41,882 bases of DNA, taken from contig JANLFW010000012.1 in assembly GCA_024653305.1 (NCBI GenBank), positions 1 to 41,882 of the forward strand, in the 5' to 3' direction. This document shows, piece by piece, positions 1 to 7,189 of the stretch. Below the pieces are notes generated by a model. That model had not been told where the DNA came from. It ran no database searches and saw only the letters and a list, made by a program, of their open reading frames with translations. The stretch's first letter is position 1; each line of letters begins with the position of its first letter. Source of the stretch: Candidatus Acetothermia bacterium. GTDB lineage: Bacteria; Bipolaricaulota; Bipolaricaulia; Bipolaricaulales; Bipolaricaulaceae. A program made the position numbers and the translations under genes.

Positions 1-168
1 CGTACCCTACAACCATTCGCTCTCTCAGGCTAACAAGGGTTTGCGCAACAGGCTCTGTACCTCAGGCACAAATCCGAGGGTGGACCCCCAAGACCACCGG
101 AGAATGGTCTGGACACCTCTCAGCCCTTCTCGCCTGGAGCAGAGAAGGGCACCCGGCCCGCCCTGTGG

Positions 169-552
169 CTACGGTCCCTCTGCGCTGTCGATCGGCAGCG
201 GGCGAATCCGAATTCGAGCCTCTTCCAACACGATCACGCTGCCCCGCTCCAGGGCCTCCTCCACCTGGGAGAGGTTTTTCAACAAGAGCGCCACTTGGGC
301 GGTCGGATGCCGCCCAGCGACCCGGCGAAACAAAATGACCGAGGGTTTCCGCTGCTTCCGCAGGGCCAGCAGAGTGCCGAAGTCGGTATCGGCGGAGACC
401 AGCACGCGATCCTCCCGCGCGGCCCGCTCGAAGACGACCTCGTCCTCCGCGTTCTGGAGCCCGTAGTCCCGCACGTGGACTGCCTCGTGCCCGGCCTGGC
501 GTAACCCCTCGCCCACCTGCGGGGAAAGGGCGTTGTCGATGAGAAACCTCAT
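169..552 (-). CDS. DUF5615 PIN-like toxin candidate
   Basis: A 127-residue protein resembling the DUF5615 (Mut7-C/PIN-like) family, whose members are predicted ribonuclease toxins paired with DUF433 antitoxins. The sequence shows the N-terminal FLIDNALSP motif (Asp6) and the [13 protein letters not shown] motif (Asp55, Asp57), which supply the expected acidic active-site residues. The C-terminal half has the usual amphipathic helices. Its ATG overlaps the stop of the upstream DUF433 gene by 4 bases (549-552), so the two are translationally coupled. The family assignment is fairly secure; toxicity and target are inferred from family context only. Confidence 0.85.
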   Translation of the reverse strand: MRFLIDNALSPQVGEGLRQAGHEAVHVRDYGLQNAEDEVVFERAAREDRVLVSADTDFGTLLALRKQRKPSVILFRRVAGRHPTAQVALLLKNLSQVEEALERGSVIVLEEARIRIRPLPIDSAEGP

Positions 553-779
553 CCCACGGGAACCAGCGGCAATGCCCGCTCGCGAACGGCTTCCGCGGCG
601 TAGCGGAGCGCCTCGCGGATGTCTTCGAGCTCCAAATCCGGATAGGCGGCTAGGATCTCCGCTTCAGTCATCCCATCGGCGACCATGGCCACCACCGTGG
701 CCACGGGAATGCGCAGCCCACGGATGCAAGGCACGCCCCCCATCCGGCGCGGATCGACGGTGATTCGTTGGAATTCCAT
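549..779 (-). CDS. DUF433 antitoxin-like protein
   Basis: A 76-residue DUF433 family protein. It has the family pattern [20 protein letters not shown] followed by a helical segment ending in LRYAAEAV. Such proteins carry a helix-turn-helix-like fold and usually act as antitoxin and autorepressor for a neighbouring DUF5615 or PIN protein. A GAGGTG ribosome binding site lies just before the ATG at 779, and the gene overlaps the downstream DUF5615 gene by ATGA. The complete length is normal for the family. Confidence 0.85.
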   Translation of the reverse strand: MEFQRITVDPRRMGGVPCIRGLRIPVATVVAMVADGMTEAEILAAYPDLELEDIREALRYAAEAVRERALPLVPVG

Positions 780-798
780 GCTTTCACCTCATTAGGTC

Positions 799-827
799 AG
801 TCTACCTACCGGTATCCCCCAGCACAA
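799..827 (-). promoter_or_regulatory. possible promoter of the DUF433/DUF5615 pair
   Basis: Read on the minus strand: TTGTGC (827-822), 17 bases, then TAGACT (804-799), about 20 bases upstream of the DUF433 ATG. Both boxes are imperfect, so this is a suggestion from spacing and position only. Confidence 0.3.
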
Positions 828-1092
828 CTTAAGCTTGGGCGACGCTCAGCCGTGCGCGGGCTCTACAACGGCTCGCCGGAGCAGAAGTCTACCCGGGTCA
901 ACGTTCATTCGTCAGATGCCCCGGTCAAACCCCCTGGGAAGGCTGGAACCGCTCGCCGCTCTGGTAGATGGCATGGACGATCAGAAGATTGGCGCCCGGA
1001 TACTCGACTGTTGGCCGGGCGCGAGCTGATCTTCACGCCCGGGCCGACCCCGTTGGGATCGCGGCGCAAGATCCAGGGGGGCGATGGGCTTG

Positions 1093-1129
1093 GTTGCACC
1101 CGCCCTCCGGGGCGGGTGAGGATTGAAAC
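1093..1129 (+). CRISPR. solitary CRISPR-type repeat (no array)
   Basis: A 37-base unit starting GTTGCACC and ending GAGGATTGAAAC, the hallmark 3' end of many type I CRISPR repeats. Its centre forms a perfect 9-bp hairpin, CACCCGCCC (1097-1105) with GGGCGGGTG (1110-1118) around the loop TCCG. I find no second copy at spacer distance and no other GATTGAAAC in the window, and there are no cas genes nearby. It is therefore an orphan repeat, either the last trace of a lost array or a unit left by repeat spread. Confidence 0.6.
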
Positions 1130-1224
1130 GGCCAGATTCTGTCCCCCCCAGGGAGGAACCTCGGTTGTGCGAAAATCGGCCATCTCCTCAGCCTCCGGGT
1201 ATCATCGAGCGGCAAGGAGGGACG

Positions 1225-2175
1225 ATGGATCAGCGGAAGGTAGCCGAGCTCATGGAGCGGCACGGGGTCCCCGGGCGGGATGCGTACGATCTTCCCACGA
1301 GCCCACTGCGGTTCTCGGACGGGGCCCAGTACCGCATGGAGATCTCCGGGGTGGAGCGGCCGGAGGTGCTCGAGGCCATCGTGGACGAGGCCCAAAAACG
1401 CAAGGTCCCGGTGCACCGCATGATCTCCACGGTGATGGGCGCAACCCTCCTCACCCGGGAAGAACTCACGGACTTCGCCCAGATCGCCTCCGAGGCCAGG
1501 GTGGAGGTCATCCTCACCCCCGGGCCCCGCTCGGCGTGGGACACCGGGCGCCAGCTCGTCACCCCGGAAGGGGGGCTTTCGGGCCTGCGGTTCCGGGGGG
1601 CGGACCAACTTCGGTACGTGATCGCCGACATCCTGCGCGCGGTGGAGCTTGGATTCCGCGGGTTCCTCGTCCTCGACGAGGGCCTCCTGTGGCTCCTCTC
1701 CCGGATGCGGGATGCGGGCGACCTCCCCAAGGACGTGGTGTTTAAGGTCTCCATCTTCGCCGGACATGGCAACCCGGCCGGGGCGAAGGTGCTCGAGGCC
1801 CTCGGGGCGAACACGTTCAACCCCCTGGCTGACCTGGACCTGCCCGAGCTCGCCGCGATCCGCAAGACGGTGCGGATGCCCCTCGACCTCCACATCTACC
1901 TCACCGACTCGTTCGGGGGGTTCAACCGGTTCTACGAGGCCCCGGAGATGGTACGGGTCTGTTCCCCTTGTTACTTTAAGCTCGAGCCGGGGCCGGCGTG
2001 CGTGGCCGGACCCGGGGCCTTGTACAAGCCATGGGTGGCGGGCAAGACCCTCGCCGATTGGGGCCGGGAGAAGGTGAAGCACGCCGGGATCCTGCACGAG
2101 CTCGTCCAGGAGTCCCTGCCCGGGGCGGTGCTCTCCGGCTGGGGACCGGCCGACCTCGCCGTCCCCAAGCCGTGA
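1225..2175 (+). CDS. U32-peptidase-like (TIM-barrel) protein
   Basis: A 316-residue soluble protein without signal peptide or membrane segments. Alternating beta/alpha pattern and segments such as the VEVILTPGPRSAW and VFKVSIFAGHGNPAG regions suggest a TIM barrel, and the overall look is that of proteins annotated as U32 family peptidases; I do not see a diagnostic catalytic motif, so the enzymatic role is open. A CSPCYF motif sits near residue 250. The start was set at the ATG preceded by AAGGAGG at 1214-1220; the frame is open further upstream but without a site. It is the first gene of an operon with a glutamine synthetase family ligase (17-base gap) and a P1 peptidase, which suggests a shared role with amide or peptide substrates. 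Confidence 0.6.
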   Translation: MDQRKVAELMERHGVPGRDAYDLPTSPLRFSDGAQYRMEISGVERPEVLEAIVDEAQKRKVPVHRMISTVMGATLLTREELTDFAQIASEARVEVILTPGPRSAWDTGRQLVTPEGGLSGLRFRGADQLRYVIADILRAVELGFRGFLVLDEGLLWLLSRMRDAGDLPKDVVFKVSIFAGHGNPAGAKVLEALGANTFNPLADLDLPELAAIRKTVRMPLDLHIYLTDSFGGFNRFYEAPEMVRVCSPCYFKLEPGPACVAGPGALYKPWVAGKTLADWGREKVKHAGILHELVQESLPGAVLSGWGPADLAVPKP

Positions 2176-2192
2176 CCCTTGAGGGAGGTTTC

Positions 2193-3575
2193 ATGACGTT
2201 CGAAGAGCTCCTGGCCATCATCCAGGCGGAGGACATCCGGTGGGTGGACCTGCGGGCGGTGGACCTCGCCGGCCGGCTGCGGTGCCTGTCCCTGCCGGCG
2301 GGGGAGCTTTCTCCTGCCGTGTTCCAGCGCGGGATCGGGGTGGATGCCTCCAACTATGGCCTCGCCGGCGTGGAGGAGAGCGACATGGTCCTCCTCCCGG
2401 ATCCCGCCACGGCCCGCATCGATCCGACCCGCGATCCCCCGGCGCTCGTGATCCTGTGCGATCTCGCCCGGCCCGGGGAGGGCCCATTCCCTGCCGCCCC
2501 GCGCAGCGTGGCCCGGGCCGCGGAAGGATTCCTCCAGAGCTCCGGGATCGCCGACCACGCCCTGTTCGGAGTGGAGCTGGAGTTCTACCTGTTTGATTCC
2601 GTGCAGGTGGACGACCTCCTGCTCTCCCAGGGGGTGGAGATCGTCCCCCTCGAGGGCCAGTCTTCGCTGTCCCTCGAGGCCTTGCCCAGCCCCCGCTCCG
2701 CCTACCACGCGGGCGGGCCGGAGGACCGCGGCCGCGCCCTGCGGGAGCGGGCGGTGGAGGTGCTCACCCGGTGGGGGATTCCCGTGCGCTACCACCACCA
2801 CGAGGGGGGCTCCTTGGGCCAGATGGAGATCGAGCTTGGGTTTGGAAAGCTCCTCGAGGCCGCGGACTGGACAGCCCTGGCGCAGGACCTCATCGCCCGG
2901 CTCGCCGCGGACGAGGGCCTGGTGGCCTGCTTTTTGCCGAAGCCGATCCATGATCAGGCCGGAAGCGGCCTGCACTTCCACCAGTACCTGGCGGGACAGG
3001 GCCGGAGCCTGTTCGCGGGGGAGGACGGCCTCTCCGAGCTCGCCCTGCACTACGTGGGCGGGCTCCTCGTCCACGGCCGGGCGTTGAGCGCCCTCGTCTC
3101 CCCGTCCACCAACTCGTATCGCCGTCTGCGCCCGGGGTTTGAGGCCCCGGTGCACCTCGCGTTCGGCCACGCCAACCGCACCGCGGCGGTGCGCATCCCC
3201 GGGTACATCGATCCCGCCTCGGCCCGGATCGAGTACCGCCCGCCCGACCCGAGCTGCAATCCCTACCTCGCCCTCTCCGCGTGCCTGATGGCCGGGGTGG
3301 ACGGGATCCGCCAGGCCATCGATCCGGTGGCCAAGGGGTGGGGGCCGCACGAGGGGAGCCTGTACGAGCGCGGGCGGCGCGGACGCCGGGTGTCCGTGCT
3401 TCCCCGCAACCTCGAGGAGGCCCTGGACGCCCTCCGCGCCGACCACGGCTTCCTTACCCTGGGCGGGGTGTTCCCCGAGGAGCTGATCGAGCTGTGGTTG
3501 GCCGCGAAGGGGGCGGAGGCGGCCCAGGTGGCGGCCCGGCCACATCCGTACGAGTTCCGGCTGTACGGGCCTTAG
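2193..3575 (+). CDS. glutamine synthetase family ligase
   Basis: A 460-residue glutamine synthetase-fold ATP-dependent ligase. Visible family motifs in order: FGVELEFYLFD (metal ligands Glu128 and Glu130), HHHEGGSLGQMEIE (about 201-214), GSGLHFHQYL (about 257-266), NSYRRLRPGFEAP (307-319), NRTAAVRIP (328-336), ARIEYRPPDPSCNPYL (344-359). Length fits the class I enzymes. The start ATG follows GAGGGAGG. Because it lies between a U32-like protein and a P1 aminopeptidase, it may be a gamma-glutamyl-amide or related ligase and not the housekeeping GlnA; typical GlnA neighbours (glnB, nitrogen regulators) are not seen. Fold is certain, substrate is inferred. Confidence 0.88.
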   Translation: MTFEELLAIIQAEDIRWVDLRAVDLAGRLRCLSLPAGELSPAVFQRGIGVDASNYGLAGVEESDMVLLPDPATARIDPTRDPPALVILCDLARPGEGPFPAAPRSVARAAEGFLQSSGIADHALFGVELEFYLFDSVQVDDLLLSQGVEIVPLEGQSSLSLEALPSPRSAYHAGGPEDRGRALRERAVEVLTRWGIPVRYHHHEGGSLGQMEIELGFGKLLEAADWTALAQDLIARLAADEGLVACFLPKPIHDQAGSGLHFHQYLAGQGRSLFAGEDGLSELALHYVGGLLVHGRALSALVSPSTNSYRRLRPGFEAPVHLAFGHANRTAAVRIPGYIDPASARIEYRPPDPSCNPYLALSACLMAGVDGIRQAIDPVAKGWGPHEGSLYERGRRGRRVSVLPRNLEEALDALRADHGFLTLGGVFPEELIELWLAAKGAEAAQVAARPHPYEFRLYGP

Positions 3576-3576
3576 G

Positions 3577-4623
3577 GTGAACGCGTTCCGCAGGGCCGGT
3601 TTTGCGCTTGGGCGGTTCCCGCCTGGCCCCACCTGTTCCATCGCCGACGTCCCCGGGGTGGGGGTGGGCCACCGCACCCTCGTGCGGGGCGAAGGGGCGG
3701 AGGCGGTGCGGACCGGGGTCACCGCCATCCTCCCTCCCGGGGACCCGTACGCTGACCCCCTCCCGGCCGGGGCGTTCGTGCTCCACGGCCACGGGAAGGC
3801 CGTGGGCCTCGCGCAGGTCCGGGACCTCGGGGAGCTGGAGACCCCGGTGCTCCTCACCAACACCCTGGCCGTCTTCCGGTGCGCCGATGCCCTCGTCACC
3901 TGGACCCTCGCGCGACACCCTGAGGCGCGGTCGGTGAACCCCGTCGTCCTTGAGTGTAACGACGGCTACCTTTCGGCGATCGAGGCGCGGTCGGTGACCG
4001 AAGGTGATGCCCTGGCCGCGCTCGCGGCGGCCGGGGACGAAGTAGCGGAGGGATGCGTGGGAGCGGGTACGGGAATGGTGGCGTTTGGGTTCAAGTCCGG
4101 GGTCGGCACTGCCTCCCGCCAGGTTGGGCCGTTTGCGGTGGGGGCCCTCGCCCTCCCCAACATGGGCCGGCGCGAGGATGTTCGGTTCTTGAGGCGTCCC
4201 CCTCACCCTGGCCCTCTCCCACGAAGGGAGGAGGGCAAGGAAACTCCCTCCCCCTCGACGGGGGAGCGCGGGGGAGAGGGTGACGGAGGTTCCCTGATCG
4301 TAGTCGTGGCCACCGACGCCCCGCTTCTCCCCGGGCAGCTCTCGCGCCTCGCCCGCCGGGCGGCCCTCGGGGCGGCCCGCACCGGGGCCCCCGCGGATAC
4401 GGGGAGCGGCGACTTCTTCCTCGCCTTCTCCACCGGGTGGCGGATCCCCCGGGGGGTGGAGTCGGTGCGGGTGGAGTTCGTCCCCGACCGGTCCAAGCTC
4501 ATGGGGGACCTCTACCGGGCCACGGCCGAGGCCGCGGAGGAGGCGGTGCTCTCGGCCCTCTTCGCGGCGACGCCGATTGTCGGCCGCGACGGCCAGGTTG
4601 TCCCCACCTTGGTTCGTTCCTGA
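3577..4623 (+). CDS. P1/DmpA family aminopeptidase, with in-frame repeat insertion
   Basis: A 348-residue N-terminal-nucleophile hydrolase of the P1 (DmpA, L-aminopeptidase/D-esterase) family. These enzymes self-cleave before a Ser/Thr that becomes the catalytic nucleophile. Seen: TCSIADVPGVGVGH near residues 19-32, VGAGTGMVAFGFKSG at 161-175, LALPNMGRRE at 191-200, and GGSLIVVVATDAPL at 237-250 with Ser239 as predicted nucleophile; the C-terminal SGDFFLAFSTG is also typical. Start is the GTG one base after the ligase stop. Residues about 208-237, immediately before the predicted cleavage site, are encoded by a palindromic repeat found elsewhere between genes, read through in frame. The enzyme is likely still functional because this linker is variable in the family. 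Confidence 0.88.
   Translation: MNAFRRAGFALGRFPPGPTCSIADVPGVGVGHRTLVRGEGAEAVRTGVTAILPPGDPYADPLPAGAFVLHGHGKAVGLAQVRDLGELETPVLLTNTLAVFRCADALVTWTLARHPEARSVNPVVLECNDGYLSAIEARSVTEGDALAALAAAGDEVAEGCVGAGTGMVAFGFKSGVGTASRQVGPFAVGALALPNMGRREDVRFLRRPPHPGPLPRREEGKETPSPSTGERGGEGDGGSLIVVVATDAPLLPGQLSRLARRAALGAARTGAPADTGSGDFFLAFSTGWRIPRGVESVRVEFVPDRSKLMGDLYRATAEAAEEAVLSALFAATPIVGRDGQVVPTLVRS
4198..4292 (+). repeat. type-3 palindromic repeat inside the P1 peptidase gene
   Basis: The segment begins CCCCCTCACCCTGGCCCTCT and ends GGGGGAGAGGGTGACGG, matching the type-3 repeat blocks at about 28013, 33793 and 29040. It stays open in the reading frame of the peptidase and encodes a Pro/Gly/Arg/Glu-rich linker. 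Confidence 0.75.
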
Positions 4624-4729
4624 ACGTCAAAGCCCACGCTCGGCCGGCGCCCCACAGACCTCACCATCTAGAAACCTCCTCATCGATCTTGCTATCTGGC
4701 CGCGCCTATCATTGGGCCGGGTGATCGCG

Positions 4730-4960
4730 ATGAGGAAGAAGGTGGGGACGGTCATCGACGAGGAGCTTCTCCGCCAGGCCAAGCTCGTTGCCGCTCGCGA
4801 CAACCTGCGCTTGTCCCAGCTGATCGAGGACGCCCTCCGCCAGTACCTGCAGCGCAAGGGCCCAGCTGCGCAGGTCGACCGTTCTCGAGGAGCCCTGCGG
4901 GCCCCGCCGGAGTTGGTCCGCACGGTCATGGAGGAGGAAGAGGGGTTCCTTGACGCGTAG
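4730..4960 (+). CDS. VapB-like ribbon-helix-helix antitoxin
   Basis: A 76-residue protein starting MRKKVGTVIDEELLRQAKLV, the pattern of a ribbon-helix-helix DNA-binding antitoxin, followed by an acidic tail (MEEEEGFLDA) of the sort that blocks a toxin partner. The next gene, a PIN-domain protein, starts 11 bases before this stop. The ATG at 4730 was chosen because the RHH motif begins there; an in-frame GTG at 4721 is possible. Autoregulation is usual for the family but I could not assign an operator. Confidence 0.75.
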   Translation: MRKKVGTVIDEELLRQAKLVAARDNLRLSQLIEDALRQYLQRKGPAAQVDRSRGALRAPPELVRTVMEEEEGFLDA

Positions 4961-5477
4961 ACTCAGCGATGTCCCCGACGGGGCTCTGGTTTTCGTTGAC
5001 GCGAACATCTTCGTGTACCACTTCACCGGCGTTTCTGCGGAGTGCTCGCGGTTTCTGGCGAGATGCGAACAGGGGAACATCACGGGGCTTACCGGAGTCC
5101 ACGTCCTCCTTGAGGTGCTCCATCGGTTGAAGATGGTGGAGGCCGTGACCAGGGGTTTGGTGTCGCCCGGCAACGTGGCCCGGAAGCTGCGCGAACACCC
5201 CGAAGTCGTGAAGGAACTGTCCCAATCCGAGGAGCAGGCAGAGGTTGTCCTGAGGATGGGGGTGGGAGTCATGCCTGTTGACGACAGCATCCTTGTCGCG
5301 AGTCGGCAGTACCGCAGCACCTACGGGCTGATGGTCAACGGCTCCGTGACCGCGGCGATGGCCCGCCAGGCGGGGGTCGAGGCGATCGCCAGCTCGGACA
5401 AGGACTTCCTGCGGATCCCTGGATTCCGCGTGTACAGCCCGGGAGACCTACGTCCCAGACGGGAGAAGAAAGGCTGA
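4950..5477 (+). CDS. PIN-domain (VapC-like) protein with altered acidic residue
   Basis: A 175-residue PIN-domain protein; the family are Mg-dependent RNases and VapC toxins. Asp17 in VFVDANIFVY and Glu55 in VLLEVLHR match the first two conserved acidic residues, and SSDKDF (149-153) supplies the last. At the third position, usually Asp in a ...ND-A/S... motif, this protein reads LMVNGSVTAA with Gly131. That loss could weaken or abolish nuclease activity. The start is a TTG overlapping the antitoxin gene, preceded by GAGGAGGAAGAGG. Convergent with the decayed transporter at 5520. Confidence 0.78.
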   Translation: MTRRLSDVPDGALVFVDANIFVYHFTGVSAECSRFLARCEQGNITGLTGVHVLLEVLHRLKMVEAVTRGLVSPGNVARKLREHPEVVKELSQSEEQAEVVLRMGVGVMPVDDSILVASRQYRSTYGLMVNGSVTAAMARQAGVEAIASSDKDFLRIPGFRVYSPGDLRPRREKKG

Positions 5478-5519
5478 GCGACCTGTGAGGCGTTCGCCCG
5501 CCCGTCCGAGCGTCGGCCA

Positions 5520-6067
5520 TCAGGCTGACGGGCGAGGCGCTGTGCGTCGCCGGGCGTTGGCGAGGGCGACGCCGCCGAGGAGAGAGAGCCAGCTCGGGAT
5601 CTCCCCAAGCCAAACCCAGGCGATCCCCCCGGAAACACGCCCAGGTAGACCACGGCCAGGATCGCCGACCACGGTGCGCCAGAGAGTGTAGAAAGGAGTC
5701 CGGGGAGGAAGACGAGCATCGGGATCGTCCCTGCCCAGAAGACATAGGTCGTGAACGCAAGCGGAGGATAGCGAGCAACGAACTTCTTCTGGAGCACGCT
5801 GTAGCCACTGGCGGAGATGGCGGCGAGAAGGACGACGAGGGCCCCAGGCTCGAGGCGCAACGCCTCCCCCTCCCCGAGGGTGATCAAGGTTACGCCCGCA
5901 AAGCCGATCGCGATCCCCAACCAGCCCCAGCGGCCCAGCTCTTCCTGGAGGAACAGCCGGGCGAGGAGGGCGGTGAACATCGGCGCGGAGGCGATGAGGA
6001 GGCTCGCTGCGCCAGCCGTGACCGCAACGGCCAGGGCGAGGGGGGCATCCAGGTGTGGCTTGTTCAT
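5520..6067 (-). pseudogene. EamA/DMT transporter remnant
   Basis: The minus strand encodes the middle of an EamA (drug/metabolite transporter) protein: a segment with LIASAPMFTALLARL, LGIAIGFAGVTLITLGEG, ISASGYSVLQKKFV and IPMLVFLPGL. The first several helices are missing; the open frame enters abruptly near 6067. After VVYLGVFPG the frame is lost, and a different frame continues with IAWVWLGEIPSWLSLLGGVA and a stop at 5520-5522, with at least two helices deleted between the two parts. N-terminal truncation plus internal deletion and frameshift make this a pseudogene. Confidence 0.8.
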
Positions 6068-6149
6068 CGGCGCAGTCGTCTGCCTCCGAGCACGGACCAA
6101 GGGCCGGCGTCGCGCTGTGGCCCCCGCCCTATTCCCCTTGTCCACGCAG

Positions 6150-6398
6150 CTACTCGATGCTGCGCACCCCGCGGAAGAGGCGCTCCAGTTCAGCGATCCG
6201 GCTTTCGACCAAGCCCTGCTCTTCCTTCGCCGCGTGGTATTCGGAGTTCTCCCCCAGGTCCCCCAGCTCCCGCGCCGCCCGCAGCCGCTCGATCACCTGG
6301 GGCCGCCGCACGCGCACGAGCTCGTCGAACTCCTTCTTGAACCGCTCGTAGCCCTCGCGGGTGAGAACGTTCCCTTCGTACTTGGGGGGTAGCTTCAT
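6150..6398 (-). CDS. greA: stand-alone GreA N-terminal coiled-coil domain
   Basis: An 82-residue protein that equals only the N-terminal half of transcript cleavage factor GreA (usual length about 158). The helical hairpin and its acidic tip are intact: ELGDLGENSEYHAAKEE, with Asp47 and Glu50 matching the catalytic pair that enters the RNA polymerase secondary channel. The stop comes after LERLFRGVRSIE, the normal junction to the FKBP-like C-terminal domain that docks on RNA polymerase. No frame downstream encodes that domain; a transporter remnant follows instead. A strong GGAGGGGAGG site precedes the ATG, 27 bases after the transaldolase stop. It is either a decayed greA or a minimal secondary-channel factor. 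Confidence 0.82.
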   Translation of the reverse strand: MKLPPKYEGNVLTREGYERFKKEFDELVRVRRPQVIERLRAARELGDLGENSEYHAAKEEQGLVESRIAELERLFRGVRSIE

Positions 6399-6425
6399 CC
6401 TCCCCTCCTTGGGATGGGTCTTGGT

Positions 6426-7067
6426 CTAGCTCTTGGGAACCTGCTGCCAATCCTTGAGGAACCGGGCGATCCCGGCGTCGGTGAGCGGGTGCGCGAACAG
6501 TTTCTTCAACACCTCGTAGGGCACCGTGGCGATCGGCGCCCCGAGCGTGGCCGCGCTCAGGACGTGCCCGGGGTGGCGGATGCTCGCTACGATCACCTCG
6601 GTCGGGAGCCCATAGTTCCGGAAGATCGTGAGGATCTCGGCCACTACGCTCATCCCATCTCCGCCGGCGTCGTCGATCCGGCCCACGAACGGGGACACGA
6701 AGTCCGCCCCACACTTGGCGGCGAGCAGGGCCTGGTTCGCCGAGAACACCAGGGTCACGTTGGTCCGGATCCCCTCCTTGGAAAGCACCTGCACCGCCCG
6801 GAGCCCCTCCGCGGTGATCGGGATCTTGACCACCACGTTCTCCGCCACCCTGGCGAGCTCCCGCGCTTCCCGAACCATGCCCTCGGCATCGAGGGCGGTG
6901 ACCTCGGCCGAGACCGGGCCAGGGACGATCCCGCAGATCTCCCGCAGCACCAGGGCTGCCGGCCGCTTCTCCCGGCTCAGCAGGGTCGGGTTGGTGGTGA
7001 CCCCGTCGATCAGCCATGCCATCTCGCGGATCTCGCTCACGTTGGCCGTGTCCAGATAGAGCTTCAT
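6426..7067 (-). CDS. small transaldolase / fructose-6-phosphate aldolase
   Basis: A 213-residue protein of the compact transaldolase subfamily (MipB/TalC/FSA type), an (alpha/beta)8 class I aldolase in the non-oxidative pentose phosphate pathway or fructose 6-phosphate cleavage. Motifs: [22 protein letters not shown] (22-33), NVVVKIPIT with Schiff-base Lys81, [30 protein letters not shown]. Length is typical. GGAGGGCAGG precedes the ATG. Sequence alone does not separate transaldolase from aldolase activity. It is first in a minus-strand unit with the GreA fragment. Confidence 0.92.
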   Translation of the reverse strand: MKLYLDTANVSEIREMAWLIDGVTTNPTLLSREKRPAALVLREICGIVPGPVSAEVTALDAEGMVREARELARVAENVVVKIPITAEGLRAVQVLSKEGIRTNVTLVFSANQALLAAKCGADFVSPFVGRIDDAGGDGMSVVAEILTIFRNYGLPTEVIVASIRHPGHVLSAATLGAPIATVPYEVLKKLFAHPLTDAGIARFLKDWQQVPKS

Positions 7068-7130
7068 CCTGCCCTCCTCGGGTTTTGGAATCGACCATGC
7101 GCCAGTTTAGCGAGGTTGGGCGCAAACGGC

Positions 7131-7163
7131 CACGCCCGCTCGCTTCCTCACGCCCGTTCGCTT
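7131..7163 (+). repeat. two 15-base direct repeats at the lemA promoter
   Basis: CACGCCCGCTCGCTT (7131-7145) and CACGCCCGTTCGCTT (7149-7163) differ at one base and have an 18-base period. The second copy runs into TAGAAT (7163-7168), a good -10 box for lemA; no good -35 is seen at 17 bases. The arrangement suits an activator or repressor site but may be chance. Confidence 0.45.
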
Positions 7164-7189
7164 AGAATGGCGGTCGAGAAGGAGGTGCG

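Larger units (their letters stand above)
780..1224. other. 445-base gene-free stretch
   Basis: No credible coding sequence is seen here on either strand; the open frames lack family resemblance and codon pattern. The stretch holds the possible DUF433 promoter at its left edge and one isolated CRISPR-type repeat at 1093-1129. A good ribosome binding site (AAGGAGG, 1214-1220) serves the gene at 1225. Confidence 0.5.

Noticed and set aside
1-168. Coding sequence at the left edge
   Set aside because: Only shadow frames antisense to the DUF5615 gene extend here; no start, site or family resemblance was found.
1162-1200. Possible second CRISPR repeat after the orphan unit
   Set aside because: Only GTTG matches at the expected distance; the palindrome and the ATTGAAAC end are absent.
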